Under the pieces are notes generated by a model, which ran no database searches, was not told where the DNA came from, and was given only the letters and a program-made list of their open reading frames with translations. The position numbers and the translations under genes were made by a program. Shown in pieces: positions 9,563-18,077 of a stretch of DNA of 64,000 nt (positions are counted from its first letter, which is position 1; every line of letters begins with the position of its first letter). The stretch comes from Paenibacillus periandrae (lineage in GTDB: Bacteria > Bacillota > Bacilli > Paenibacillales > NBRC-103111). The stretch covers positions 124,001 through 188,000 of the forward strand of contig NZ_JAJNMU010000013.1 in the NCBI RefSeq assembly GCF_022458865.1, read 5' to 3'.

Positions 9563-10213
9563 TCACTCCAGCCTTGGAACGGTTATTCTGCGGCCCGGGT
9601 CCAGCTTTAACGGATTATCAATCCCATTGGCCCGAGCAATTTCGCGCCATAACCCCGGATCTTCATATTCAGAGGCGGCCATCAGCCACAGCTGCTCCCC
9701 CTGCTTTAATAATTTTTGCTTGGTGCGGTCTGCGGATTGACGCGGGATCCCTTTGAGCTGTTCATTTTTCGTCTGCCACGAATGGAAGACCACCTTCAGC
9801 TTGGCACGAACCGGAATTCCCGTATCCAGGAACATCGTGAATTTTTGACTAACCGAGATAACGACGCCTTTAAAATCAATCGAACCCCACACAAACCGGC
9901 ATACCGGCGGCGCGTGCAAATCCTTGTCCACATTTAGCAGCTCGGCAATTTTGCGGGTGTAATTTCGAACATCAGTAGCCGCCTCCGAGGTATCAAAAAA
10001 GAAATCCATCGACAGGTTACTGGTCTCTCCGGATACGAACTGACCGATCGGCATTGAAAGACCTGGGACCACTTTCCAAGAATACTTGTTACTTAAATTG
10101 TGGTCGTATTCAGTTGGATTGAACATAACATCGATCTCTTCTTTACTTGTACCTTTATCGACAATGATCTTTGCTTTTGTAAGTGACAATGGTTTCCATC
10201 CCTTTCCTTGCAT
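9563..10213 (-). CDS. CIS tube protein with C-terminal LysM-like domain (Afp7-like), 216 aa
   Basis: Residues about 10-150 match the eCIS tube-initiator/adaptor family: KAKIIVDKGTSKEEIDVMFNPTEYD, later FFDTSEAATDVRNYT and CRFVWGSIDFKGVVISV (shortened). The C-terminal 50 residues, with GEQLWLMAASEYEDPGLWREIARANGI and a final GRRITVPRLE, form a LysM-like domain. Afp7-type proteins connect tube and spike hub. The ATG at 10213 lacks a clear ribosome binding site; a TTG at 10189, behind AAGGAAAGGGATGG, would give the N-terminus usual for the family and is a good alternative. It sits between the giant repetitive protein and the gpD-like hub. Confidence 0.88.
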   Translation of the reverse strand: MQGKGWKPLSLTKAKIIVDKGTSKEEIDVMFNPTEYDHNLSNKYSWKVVPGLSMPIGQFVSGETSNLSMDFFFDTSEAATDVRNYTRKIAELLNVDKDLHAPPVCRFVWGSIDFKGVVISVSQKFTMFLDTGIPVRAKLKVVFHSWQTKNEQLKGIPRQSADRTKQKLLKQGEQLWLMAASEYEDPGLWREIARANGIDNPLKLDPGRRITVPRLE

Positions 10214-10288
10214 CCTGGAACCGTTCGCTGGTTCGTGCCTATCCTATTTTGTTCTAAACCCGATGGGATAAAGCTGGCAACTACACGG

Positions 10289-13200
10289 TTACCTGCCACG
10301 CCGCTGACGTTCAAACCGCATCCGTTTCTCCAGCTCACGTGTTACCTTATCTACAATATGATTAACATCCAGCTGTGGAAGCTGCTTGATCAGCTCATTA
10401 ATTTGTTCTTTTGTAAGTTCAAGCGGCTCCATGGATTGTATGGTTTCCGTGAATTCCTCCGGTTCAGGCTGTCGTTGTCGTCTTAACAGCTCCAGAATAG
10501 GTGTATTCAGATCCTCAGACTGGCTCAATTCGGACGTCGGCTGCTTATGCTCCAGTAGTGCACCCGGTTTTCCAAGTGATGCCGATTGCTGCTGTGAATG
10601 TGTGAAAATATCGCCAGCTGCTGCGCTCGCCCCGGGATTTCCTAATCTTGGCTGCACGTGATGATCTGCTGTATTCTCCCACTTGTGTGGTCTTACCGAA
10701 GTAGGTGCCTGTGCCAAAGATCGCAGCTTGCCTTGGAATTGAATTGTTGCTCTCTGATGATTGTCTGCTGCAACCCTCTCTTTGCTTTCTGAGCCTGACT
10801 GCTGCGAGGACTTGCTATAAACGGCCTGCGGCCTGAATTGCGAAATGCGCTTCACAGATAATTGAGTTCCGCTGCTCGTATTCAGCATGGGTCTGTGAGT
10901 TCCTGCCCCCTGTTCAGGCTGATTCTTAATTCCGACCGTTTCCGACTTCCTTGTGATCGGGTCTGGTGCAGGAAGCGATGCAGCCTTTCGAAGCATGCGT
11001 ACTGCTGCAGGTTGTGCGGAGCCGTCTGCGAGGCGGCTACTGCTGCCACCTCGCTGTCTAACCAAGACAGGACGCCCCTTAAACCCGTCAAATGCAGGCT
11101 TAGTGCGATCCTGCTCTGCTGCAACCGTCGGCCTGACTGCTGCAGAATTATTCATTCGCTGCTTGGCATGGTCTGCTATGCTTATGTCGCTGCGCACATC
11201 CTGCTGCCAATGAATCGTACCTCCGGTGTTCATTGTGGCAGCTGTGGACACTGTCCCCATATGGCTACTATGATTTGGTTGATCTGTCAGGATACGACCC
11301 TTATCATGCAATCTACGCTGTACGGTGCTGGATAAATTGCTTGTTCTTTGAAACACTTGTGCAGCTTGATCATAGGGCTGTTCTTTGTCTGCTCTGTGTA
11401 CAGCTGTTCTTTGTAAGACAGATCCTTGTAAACCAGATCCATTCAGGACTGAGCCTTGCAAGGCAGATCTATTTAAGGCTGATCTATCTAAAACAGAACC
11501 CTGTACAAAAACAGACCCCTTTAAAGCAGGAGCTCCCTGCCCTTTTAAGATTGATCTTAAGGGAGCCATCTGCAGGCTTGATCCCTGGTAGCCAGATGTA
11601 GTCGAAACGCTGTCTTTCTTTCCGATACCCGCTGGTTCGCTCAATATCGGCGCCGTAGCCATGTTTGAACGAAGCGTGCTGAGGCTGCTAATGAGACTAT
11701 GCGTTATTTCCTTAGATGGTGAAGGTTGCCAACGATCCCTTGTCGCTGATTTGGCTCCTGCAGCAATAATGGCCTCTTGGTGTGGCGTCATAAAACGTTT
11801 CCCTGCAGAATTGGTCATCGTTTGCTGCGATAATTGCCGCGATCTATGTAATGCTCCAGAGCGATGCGGTGAAATCGAGTTTGCTTCCGTTAATGCAGCT
11901 CTTGGTACCAAGCTTGATGTTGTTCCTGCAGCATCTCGTGCTATATATGAACGTACAGCAGGCGGAGCCGATTGGCTTATGTGAAAATCGCTTCTTGCCA
12001 TACTCCGTGCTTTCAAAATTCTAATTTCATTATTTGCTCTGCTTGCCATGTCCCGTTCACGCAATGAGGCCTGGATTACGACTGAACTACCTTTAGCAAA
12101 CCGATTTCGTTGAATAGACGCTTCGGCTTCACCAGTTACCAGCTTTGGCTTAATAGCAGGCAACATTCTCGATTCTGATGAGATGGGTGCTCGAATTGAT
12201 TGCGTTGTTGGTTTTGTTGTTGATTGAGATAATGATTGTGAAAGTGATTGTGAAAGCGATCTTTGAATTAATGTTGATTGTAATACTTGTTGCAGGCTTG
12301 ATCCTGATCTTGAACCACCAGGAATCGCCAGAAGCCCCGTCATCGTACCCGCCATTACCCCTGCGTTCGGTTTAGATGATCTCCTAGCTGCGTCTCCAGC
12401 TGCTGCAGTTTTTGTCTGCCTAATAATTGGAGGCTCTTCACCAGCAAAATGACCTGTATTTAATCGATCTGTAGTCTTTTGAATACGTAAGCCATTTACT
12501 GATCTCTCTGTACGATGCAGTGATACAGGTTCTTCTTTGGCTCGTGGGCTTAGCCCTGATCTTAAAGCGTATCCTAATCGCGATTCTAACTTAACCGGAT
12601 TGGAAAGGCCCGGGCCTGATCCAGATAAAGGCTGCCAAAGCTCGATCCACTTTTTAGGAGCGCTTGTTAAGGCTGATGCCCCGCTACGCTCATCACGCAC
12701 CTGAGTGGTCTGATTGTAGAATTCAGTATGATCAGCCTTATCGATTAATGGATTAAGACTTCTCCTCTGAGCTAGCTTGGCGGTTTGCAAAGACTCTTTA
12801 GACGGTTCATCGAGTCGTCGAAAATGCTGCAACGCGGCCGCAAGTATGAGCGGACTGGAGGCTCTGACTTGAGCTGCTGTTCGACTACGGGCTGGTAGCT
12901 GTGACGCCATAATTCGTTCTGTCACAGGCAACTCATTCACGGCACCGGTTCGGTTCCCCAAAAAGTAAGAAAAGCGTTCAGATAGATTCGAACTCCCTAT
13001 CTTCCCAGCCCCACCTCTTTGTACATTGGATACACGATCTATCAGTGCGCCCTCATTATGCCCGGACTGGTTACTCCATCTTGCAGCGGTAGATGCGGAT
13101 TGAATCACAGAAACCGAATCCAACCTTCGGTTTAATACCTGTCCACTCTGACTATAGCTGCCTGTCTTCATTTGCTCGATCGTATTTCTGTTTTGCCTCT

Positions 13201-16200
13201 GTTGAATTAGAGCCTGACCAGCGCCGATCCATTGGAGCTGTCTTAAAGCAGTTATCTCAGGAAGCTGCAGGGTTGATACAGCAGGTCTGGCGTTGAAGCT
13301 TGATATGATGCCTCTAGTCTTACTGTTAAAGCCATGAGGCGCATCCGGCTTTCCTTCAAGATCTGCTGATTGAACTCCAGCCCTAAACGCAGCTGTCCTT
13401 GCCGAATTTTGAGTTGGTGCTGTGTTTTCTGTCGACGTTCTTGGGCTTCGTCGAATGCTGAATCTATTATCCGGAACTGCGTATAACTGTCTCACATTTG
13501 GCTGTGTATAGCTTAGAGCATTCATTCGCTTGGTTGCAGCGTTATCTGCCAATATTACAGAACTTCGTCGAATGCTGAAATTATTATTCGGAACTGCGTA
13601 TGACTGTCTCACATTTGGCTGTGTATAGCTTAGAGCATTCATTCGCTCTGCTGCAGCGTTACCGGCCAATATTACAGAACTTCGTCGAATGCTCAGACTA
13701 TCATCCTGAGCTACGTTTGGCTGTCTCACATTTGGCTGCGTAAAGCTTAGGGCATTCATTCGCTCTGCTGCAGCGTTACCGGCCAATATTACAGAACTTC
13801 GTCGAATGCTCAGACTATCATCCTGAGCTACGTTTGGCTGTCTCACATTTGCTTGCGTATTCTTTAGGGCATTTATTCGCTTGGTTGCAGCGTTATCTGC
13901 CAATGTTCCTGAATTCCGTTGCATGCTAAGCCTATTATTCAACGCTGCATATGGTTGCATCAAGCTTGCCTGCGTATAGCTTAAACTTAGAGCATTCATT
14001 GGCTTACTTGTTAACCGAGTTCTTACGCCCTGCTCACGCCCACGATTGTTGTCCAGAACAGCAGGCTTCCATGCTTTAAGCAGCATCAAGGATAGTGCCG
14101 GCAAGGGTAAAGCCATCCGGTCATCCAACCGGCGAACATCATTATCAGATTTTCGATAAATCGATTGACGTTGCCCTGCCCTCCTGTCGAATACTGACAC
14201 TTCGTGTGAGATACTGTAATTCGAACCTCGTACTAGCCTCTCTTGCCTAGCGTAATCTGGAGATAGCTGAGTGTCTCGATAGACTGAGTTAACCCTACGA
14301 TAGGCTTCACTATTCTGTTCATATACAGGTTCAGATTCACGTACAGCAAGTATCTTTTCAGATGTCCCTTGTCGTCGTTGAACCGATAGTGCTCGGTATG
14401 TTGCTGCTGTGTCGACAGGTGGTCTGCTTGCAAGATCCCCCCTATTTTCTAACTGCGGAAGATTCCTTTCAGCAGATTGGGACGCAATCTCCATGAGCGG
14501 ATATCGCCTATAATTTCCTGTAAACCTTGGATTGGAATGTTCAAATCGCAATCTTCGATTAATGGATACAGGGTACATCGGGTTAGCTGTATGTGCAAGC
14601 TGGAAAGAAGATGTCTTTCTCTGGGTGATTGAACTGCGCGATTCCGCACTCCCTTGTTGATGTAATGAACCATCACTCCATCTCTTCCCAGCATGATTAT
14701 CATTTTTAATAAAGCTATTGTTGCGATCATCATGGTTTAATCTTTGGTTTAAGCTAGTACTATAAATCTCCGCCATGCGTCTTTGCTGGCTAACGCTTGA
14801 AGAATGGTGCTGTATGTTCCCACTTTGCTTGGTCCGTCCTGGCAGCGTTGCCTGTGAAATCATAGACCAGAGTGATTGCGCTGCGTGCCTGCGACCAGGC
14901 AGGAGCCTTCCTTCATGCTGCCGTTGAATCATGGCTGATTGGATTTCTTTATCACTGCGAGCTTGATAGACTACGCGTTGACTCATTCTGGCAGAGCTCT
15001 GTTGATCAGGTGCTGCCTGCTGCCATTGCAGCTGCTGGCCTGCTTCCTTATAGCTAGTCGTAGTACCCGTTTCACCAGCACGGGTTCGCCAAACCATAGG
15101 AGATGTGGCAGTGGTTGAAGAACGACGCTGCAAATAGCTGATTGGCTCATTTTGCGTCAGCATTCGAAGCGGTATTGCTGAACCTGAGTTCAATTCCTTA
15201 TTGTGCACAATCTGCCCTATACGCAGTGAAATTTGCACGCTTCGCTGCTTGTTATTATCCGGCGCCCATCTTACAGCACCCCGTTGTGTAGTTGTCAATT
15301 CCAAAGGCTCAGCTGGAAGTGAAAGCTCTGAACCGATTGGCGCATGCTGCGTCACTTGCCGATTTTGAAGCTCCATTGTTTCGTCTGCTGCCGCATCAGG
15401 CTTTTGATTGGCAATCTGATTTTGTACAGCTTCTGTAATTTGCTGTTGATCTTGGGCAACGTGCTCATCCGAAACGCGTTTTTCCCGTTTATGTCCATGC
15501 GCTAAAGCTGTCTTTTCATCCTGCAGTTGTTGCTGTTGTGGGGGTAATTGACCCAGCGACGCCAACTGCTGATTTTCCTGAATTTTACCCGAAAGCTTGT
15601 CCTGACTTGGCGGCAACGCTGGCGGCTGTCCTGCAGCTTGAGCAGGCTCCTGTCGGTTGCCCTTCCTGTTGACCAATTCAGCATTCGTTTGCTTCGCTGC
15701 CTGGCGACGAGTACGAGCGTTCTGTTCAGCCTGTTGAAGCTGCTTTTTGCTGCCTTTTGTCTCTTTTGCATCCCTTGGCGTAAGTTTTGTACGGGTATCA
15801 GGCTTCAATCGAGCCGTTGACATTTTGTCCGTTCCAGTAGCTGAGATACTACCAGCCCCGGCTTGATTTCTTTTTTCAACCGGCGTGACACTGCTCTGCA
15901 TGGCCTTCGGTGCTGCTCCAGAAGATTTCTTTTGAATCAATGCCTGCTTGCTCCGGTTTGTCCCTGCCATACCACTGTAATAATGAATCAACCGCTCAAG
16001 TCGATGGACCGTTTCTGTACGAGTTATGATTTGCTTCGCTCCATTATGCTGGAGTGCGGCCAGTTGGGCTTTCAGTTGTTCGACCATGCGCCGCCATTTC
16101 GCCGAACCATCGTCCCGCTCTTCGTCGTCTGCTCCTGCCATTTCGCGAAATACCAATGACAGACGTCCAAAATAATCCTGGCGCCAAAAACCGTATTTTC

Positions 16201-16333
16201 CTATAATGCTGTCAGCAAAAAGTCGAGTAAGACGTGCCGAGCCGCTGCCGTCGTCCTGCTTGCGCTGTGGAACGTTCAACCTGCCGAGCTTACCGGCTGT
16301 CGTATGGGGGATATGTGATTTTCGGGATTTCAT
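10289..16333 (-). CDS. Giant repetitive, cysteine-free, cationic eCIS protein, 2014 aa (candidate tape measure or cargo)
   Basis: One unbroken frame starts at ATG 16333 after AGGGGGACTGGC, 18 bp behind a tube gene. I do not recognise a family for its body. Visible parts are: residues 1-130, a mixed region with RLFADSIIGKYGFWRQDYF; residues about 130-780, rich in Gln, Arg, Ser and Ala, probably disordered; residues about 780-965, five copies of a 39-residue unit (MNALSYTQPNVRQ... SIRRSSVILAGNAAAERM); a serial SQSL stretch near 1370; a pentapeptide-like run GSVLDRSALNRSALQGSVLN near 1620; and a C-terminal helix with LDVNHIVDKVTRELEKRMRFE. I see no Cys and no membrane segment, and Arg/Lys outnumber acidic residues by eye. 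Position between tube and LysM adaptor, and size, suit a length ruler or a lumen-packed cargo. Function is inferred only from context. Confidence 0.85.
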   Translation of the reverse strand: MKSRKSHIPHTTAGKLGRLNVPQRKQDDGSGSARLTRLFADSIIGKYGFWRQDYFGRLSLVFREMAGADDEERDDGSAKWRRMVEQLKAQLAALQHNGAKQIITRTETVHRLERLIHYYSGMAGTNRSKQALIQKKSSGAAPKAMQSSVTPVEKRNQAGAGSISATGTDKMSTARLKPDTRTKLTPRDAKETKGSKKQLQQAEQNARTRRQAAKQTNAELVNRKGNRQEPAQAAGQPPALPPSQDKLSGKIQENQQLASLGQLPPQQQQLQDEKTALAHGHKREKRVSDEHVAQDQQQITEAVQNQIANQKPDAAADETMELQNRQVTQHAPIGSELSLPAEPLELTTTQRGAVRWAPDNNKQRSVQISLRIGQIVHNKELNSGSAIPLRMLTQNEPISYLQRRSSTTATSPMVWRTRAGETGTTTSYKEAGQQLQWQQAAPDQQSSARMSQRVVYQARSDKEIQSAMIQRQHEGRLLPGRRHAAQSLWSMISQATLPGRTKQSGNIQHHSSSVSQQRRMAEIYSTSLNQRLNHDDRNNSFIKNDNHAGKRWSDGSLHQQGSAESRSSITQRKTSSFQLAHTANPMYPVSINRRLRFEHSNPRFTGNYRRYPLMEIASQSAERNLPQLENRGDLASRPPVDTAATYRALSVQRRQGTSEKILAVRESEPVYEQNSEAYRRVNSVYRDTQLSPDYARQERLVRGSNYSISHEVSVFDRRAGQRQSIYRKSDNDVRRLDDRMALPLPALSLMLLKAWKPAVLDNNRGREQGVRTRLTSKPMNALSLSYTQASLMQPYAALNNRLSMQRNSGTLADNAATKRINALKNTQANVRQPNVAQDDSLSIRRSSVILAGNAAAERMNALSFTQPNVRQPNVAQDDSLSIRRSSVILAGNAAAERMNALSYTQPNVRQSYAVPNNNFSIRRSSVILADNAATKRMNALSYTQPNVRQLYAVPDNRFSIRRSPRTSTENTAPTQNSARTAAFRAGVQSADLEGKPDAPHGFNSKTRGIISSFNARPAVSTLQLPEITALRQLQWIGAGQALIQQRQNRNTIEQMKTGSYSQSGQVLNRRLDSVSVIQSASTAARWSNQSGHNEGALIDRVSNVQRGGAGKIGSSNLSERFSYFLGNRTGAVNELPVTERIMASQLPARSRTAAQVRASSPLILAAALQHFRRLDEPSKESLQTAKLAQRRSLNPLIDKADHTEFYNQTTQVRDERSGASALTSAPKKWIELWQPLSGSGPGLSNPVKLESRLGYALRSGLSPRAKEEPVSLHRTERSVNGLRIQKTTDRLNTGHFAGEEPPIIRQTKTAAAGDAARRSSKPNAGVMAGTMTGLLAIPGGSRSGSSLQQVLQSTLIQRSLSQSLSQSLSQSTTKPTTQSIRAPISSESRMLPAIKPKLVTGEAEASIQRNRFAKGSSVVIQASLRERDMASRANNEIRILKARSMARSDFHISQSAPPAVRSYIARDAAGTTSSLVPRAALTEANSISPHRSGALHRSRQLSQQTMTNSAGKRFMTPHQEAIIAAGAKSATRDRWQPSPSKEITHSLISSLSTLRSNMATAPILSEPAGIGKKDSVSTTSGYQGSSLQMAPLRSILKGQGAPALKGSVFVQGSVLDRSALNRSALQGSVLNGSGLQGSVLQRTAVHRADKEQPYDQAAQVFQRTSNLSSTVQRRLHDKGRILTDQPNHSSHMGTVSTAATMNTGGTIHWQQDVRSDISIADHAKQRMNNSAAVRPTVAAEQDRTKPAFDGFKGRPVLVRQRGGSSSRLADGSAQPAAVRMLRKAASLPAPDPITRKSETVGIKNQPEQGAGTHRPMLNTSSGTQLSVKRISQFRPQAVYSKSSQQSGSESKERVAADNHQRATIQFQGKLRSLAQAPTSVRPHKWENTADHHVQPRLGNPGASAAAGDIFTHSQQQSASLGKPGALLEHKQPTSELSQSEDLNTPILELLRRQRQPEPEEFTETIQSMEPLELTKEQINELIKQLPQLDVNHIVDKVTRELEKRMRFERQRRGR
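13441..13999 (-). repeat. In-gene tandem repeat, about five units of 117 bp (39 codons)
   Basis: The conserved block around gcattcattcgct recurs near 13519, 13636, 13753, 13870 and 13993. Spacings are exactly 117, 117 and 117, then 123 bases where two codons are added. The middle two units are nearly identical in DNA over their whole length, which points to recent duplication. All units keep the reading frame of the 2014-aa eCIS protein. Confidence 0.92.
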
Positions 16334-16351
16334 GCCAGTCCCCCTACCCGA

Positions 16352-16801
16352 TTATTTTTTGCTGAAAACCGTTTTCAAGCCGTTATGCACCAGTTCAATG
16401 GATTCAATAGCAACACTTGTACTCGTTGAGTTCATATCGGGACCGCTCCATTTCACAGGATAAGCCTCAAGAAAATTCCACCTGCAAATTTCACTGCCTG
16501 ATATATGATTCAAAATAATCGAGCCGCTTTGACGGACAATTTTGCCTTTTAAGGCATCTGCGTACCAGTCCCACAGATCGCTTGATTTCGTAATTCCCCG
16601 CTTGAGTATAATCCTCTGATTTTTTACGCCTTTGCGAAAATAATGGACATAATCGTTCAAGCCGCCCTCCGAATAAGGAACCAGCTCGATCTCCGAGTTG
16701 AGCCCCGTCACCTCCGTAAAACCGCCCACAAACAATCCATCCAGCTCGACCTCAAACCTCAAGGGCGCACTAATCTCATTTCTTCTGGAGGACTCGCTCA
16801 T
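16352..16801 (-). CDS. Second tail tube protein (T4 gp19-like), 149 aa
   Basis: The ATG at 16801 is chosen over in-frame ATGs at 16858 and 16828 because AGAGGTGAACAACAG precedes it and it gives the usual N-terminus. The fold pattern FEVELDGLFVGGFTEVTGL, then YFRKGVKNQRIILKRGITKS (cut) and a C-terminal VAIESIELVHNGL, is that of gp19-type tube proteins. It resembles the major tube protein at 17581-18015 but has a longer N-terminus and a longer KRG loop. eCIS loci normally carry two or three tube paralogues, one forming the shaft and others forming the tube base near the spike (Afp5-like). The position just before the giant protein and LysM adaptor fits a base-proximal role. Confidence 0.9.
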   Translation of the reverse strand: MSESSRRNEISAPLRFEVELDGLFVGGFTEVTGLNSEIELVPYSEGGLNDYVHYFRKGVKNQRIILKRGITKSSDLWDWYADALKGKIVRQSGSIILNHISGSEICRWNFLEAYPVKWSGPDMNSTSTSVAIESIELVHNGLKTVFSKK

Positions 16802-16808
16802 CTGTTGT

Positions 16809-17006
16809 TCACCTCTTATTGAATACATCAAACGGATTATTATCCGGTTTATCATCATTCATATTACGGTTGATTCTGGAAATCTCGTCACACCACTTCC
16901 TGCGCTCCCGATGCTCCATCAACATGATCTCATCGTGAGGCCAGTGAAAATAGTACGCGATGAAACCGGCCTCCTCGTAAATCTTGTCAATGGGGTAACC
17001 GACTAT
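16809..17006 (-). CDS. Small DUF6760-type eCIS protein, 65 aa, apparent ATA start
   Basis: The frame reads VGYPIDKIYEEAGFIAYYFH and continues to a TGA at 16809, with EHRERRKWCDEISRIN in the middle. This matches the short DUF6760-like proteins that sit between the tail-assembly and tube genes in many eCIS loci. No ATG, GTG or TTG lies in frame before the conserved GYP block; an upstream TGA closes the frame. The codon directly before VGYP is ATA (17004-17006). It overlaps the TAG of the upstream gene as ATAG and follows GGAGGAGGC. ATA initiation with translational coupling is the simplest reading; an ATT four codons after GYP's start is a weaker option. Function is unknown. Confidence 0.7.
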   Translation of the reverse strand: MVGYPIDKIYEEAGFIAYYFHWPHDEIMLMEHRERRKWCDEISRINRNMNDDKPDNNPFDVFNKR

Positions 17007-17380
17007 GCCTCCTCCATCCCGGCGATAAAAGACACATCCACATCAAATTCATGCTCACACTTCGGACAAATAGTATGAACCTTGGGCACTTCCATTTCAT
17101 TGATTTCGCGGTAAAAGTTTTGCAAAAAAGCCAAGTCTGCGGTAAACATCTTTTCTACAACCCGAGTATCAATCGCTCTCAGATCGCCAAGCTTCGTAAT
17201 AACACGCGTTAGTAAAATAATCGTGAGATAGCCAGGATTTTGCTGTACACGTTGGTCCCGCATCGGCAAAATTTCGTCAGCTGCCGTTGCAAGCCGCATA
17301 ATTCCTCTTTTGTGCAGGGTACCGCTGTCATCCACATAACCTCGGGGAAGATCGAATTCGTATTCTGTCTTGAATGCCAT
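17003..17380 (-). CDS. eCIS tail-assembly (TAC-like) protein, 125 aa
   Basis: ATG at 17380 follows TTTTAGGAGGAAAACCAA. The N-terminus FKTEYEFDLPRGYVDDSGTL (cut) and RDQRVQQNPGYLTIILLTRV fit the phage/eCIS tail assembly protein group found next to tube genes. The C-terminus has VHTICPKCEHEF, a CxxC pair that may bind zinc with two further ligands not obvious here. These proteins are thought to act as chaperones for the tube or tape measure and are not always in the finished particle. The last codons overlap the next small gene by four bases. Confidence 0.82.
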   Translation of the reverse strand: MAFKTEYEFDLPRGYVDDSGTLHKRGIMRLATAADEILPMRDQRVQQNPGYLTIILLTRVITKLGDLRAIDTRVVEKMFTADLAFLQNFYREINEMEVPKVHTICPKCEHEFDVDVSFIAGMEEA

Positions 17381-17397
17381 TTGGTTTTCCTCCTAAA

Positions 17398-17507
17398 AGC
17401 GTTCCTTTTGGAACGCTAACTTCGTAAGCATAATCTTGTTTTGCTTCGCAAAACTATCTACGTAAGCATAAGCTGAGCGTTCCTTTTGGAACGCTTACTT
17501 CGTAAGC
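17398..17507. repeat. Cluster of perfect mini-hairpins between tube and tail-assembly genes
   Basis: AGCGTTCC-TTTT-GGAACGCT occurs twice (17398-17417 and 17476-17495). GTTTTGC-TTC-GCAAAAC lies at 17438-17454 and GCTTAC-TTC-GTAAGC at 17493-17507. The arms are perfect and the loops are three or four bases. No coding frame crosses them. They sit in the leader of the baseplate half of the operon. Confidence 0.85.
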
Positions 17508-17518
17508 ATTAAGTTAAG

Positions 17519-17565
17519 AAAACAAGAGATGGGATCAGCGGTACACGCCCTATCCCTCCTCTTGT
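17519..17565 (-). terminator. Terminator-like hairpin directly after the major tube gene
   Basis: On the minus strand AACAAGAGgAGGGAT pairs with ATCCCATCTCTTGTT, followed by TTCTTAACTT. It begins 15 bp after the tube stop codon. Because nine or more eCIS genes follow without another clear promoter, it may act as a partial terminator that lowers baseplate transcripts relative to sheath and tube. Confidence 0.65.
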
Positions 17566-17580
17566 TCCCCCATGTAATTG

Positions 17581-18015
17581 TTACGCCGTGCGTGTCATGC
17601 CTTCATGCGACAATTCCAAAAATTCAATTGCTACTTCAGAGCCTGTACCATTAAAATTCGGAGCTGTGTACTTGGAAGGCCATGCCTCGATAACCTGCCA
17701 GGTTGCTACATCGCCGCCCTCTTCATCGATTGCAATAATCGTAACGGTTTTGCGTGCAACTTTACCTTCAATCGACTCCTGCATCCAATTATACATGTCC
17801 ATGGAGTCAGTAGTTCCCCACTTCAAGCTGATATTGCCGTATTTGGCCAATCCCGGAAGCTTGCGTGCCGTGATCGTTTCGTTGCCTTCACGATATTCCA
17901 CCACAGCCAGAGACGCATCAAAACCTGATACTTCGCTAAATCCGGCTTGTTGAATACCTTCAACCTCTACTCTAAATCGAAAATTTCTATATGGATCTCT
18001 ACGCTCGCCAGTCAT
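17581..18015 (-). CDS. Major tail tube protein (T4 gp19/Afp1-like), 144 aa
   Basis: ATG at 18015 follows AAGGGGAAAAGTGAATT. DPYRNFRFRVEVEGIQQAGF and SEVSGFDASLAVVEYREG open the protein, followed by KLPGLAKYGNISLKWG and a C-terminal VAIEFLELSHEGM. This is the standard eCIS/T6SS-independent inner tube family. The protein polymerises into hexameric rings that are expelled when the sheath contracts. It lies 62 bp after the sheath gene and before a terminator-like hairpin, as expected for the most abundant products of the operon. Confidence 0.95.
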   Translation of the reverse strand: MTGERRDPYRNFRFRVEVEGIQQAGFSEVSGFDASLAVVEYREGNETITARKLPGLAKYGNISLKWGTTDSMDMYNWMQESIEGKVARKTVTIIAIDEEGGDVATWQVIEAWPSKYTAPNFNGTGSEVAIEFLELSHEGMTRTA

Positions 18016-18077
18016 AATTCACTTTTCCCCTTTCGTATGGTTCATGACAAGTTCCCTACTCAAAGTTTAGAGAAATA

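Noticed and set aside
12178-12375. Plus-strand frame with a very hydrophobic product opposite the giant eCIS gene
   Set aside because: It is the antisense of Gln/Ser-rich codons of the 2014-aa gene; it has no ribosome binding site and the sense frame continues unbroken for 6 kb.
13441-13999. CRISPR-like array
   Set aside because: The units are 117 bp, contiguous and in frame with a coding sequence; there are no short repeats with unique spacers and no cas genes.
16990-17020. Programmed -1 frameshift joining the tail-assembly protein to the DUF6760-type frame
   Set aside because: The geometry would allow it, as in phage tail chaperones, but no slippery heptamer of the X-XXY-YYZ type is present before the TAG; an ATA start with coupling explains the data better.
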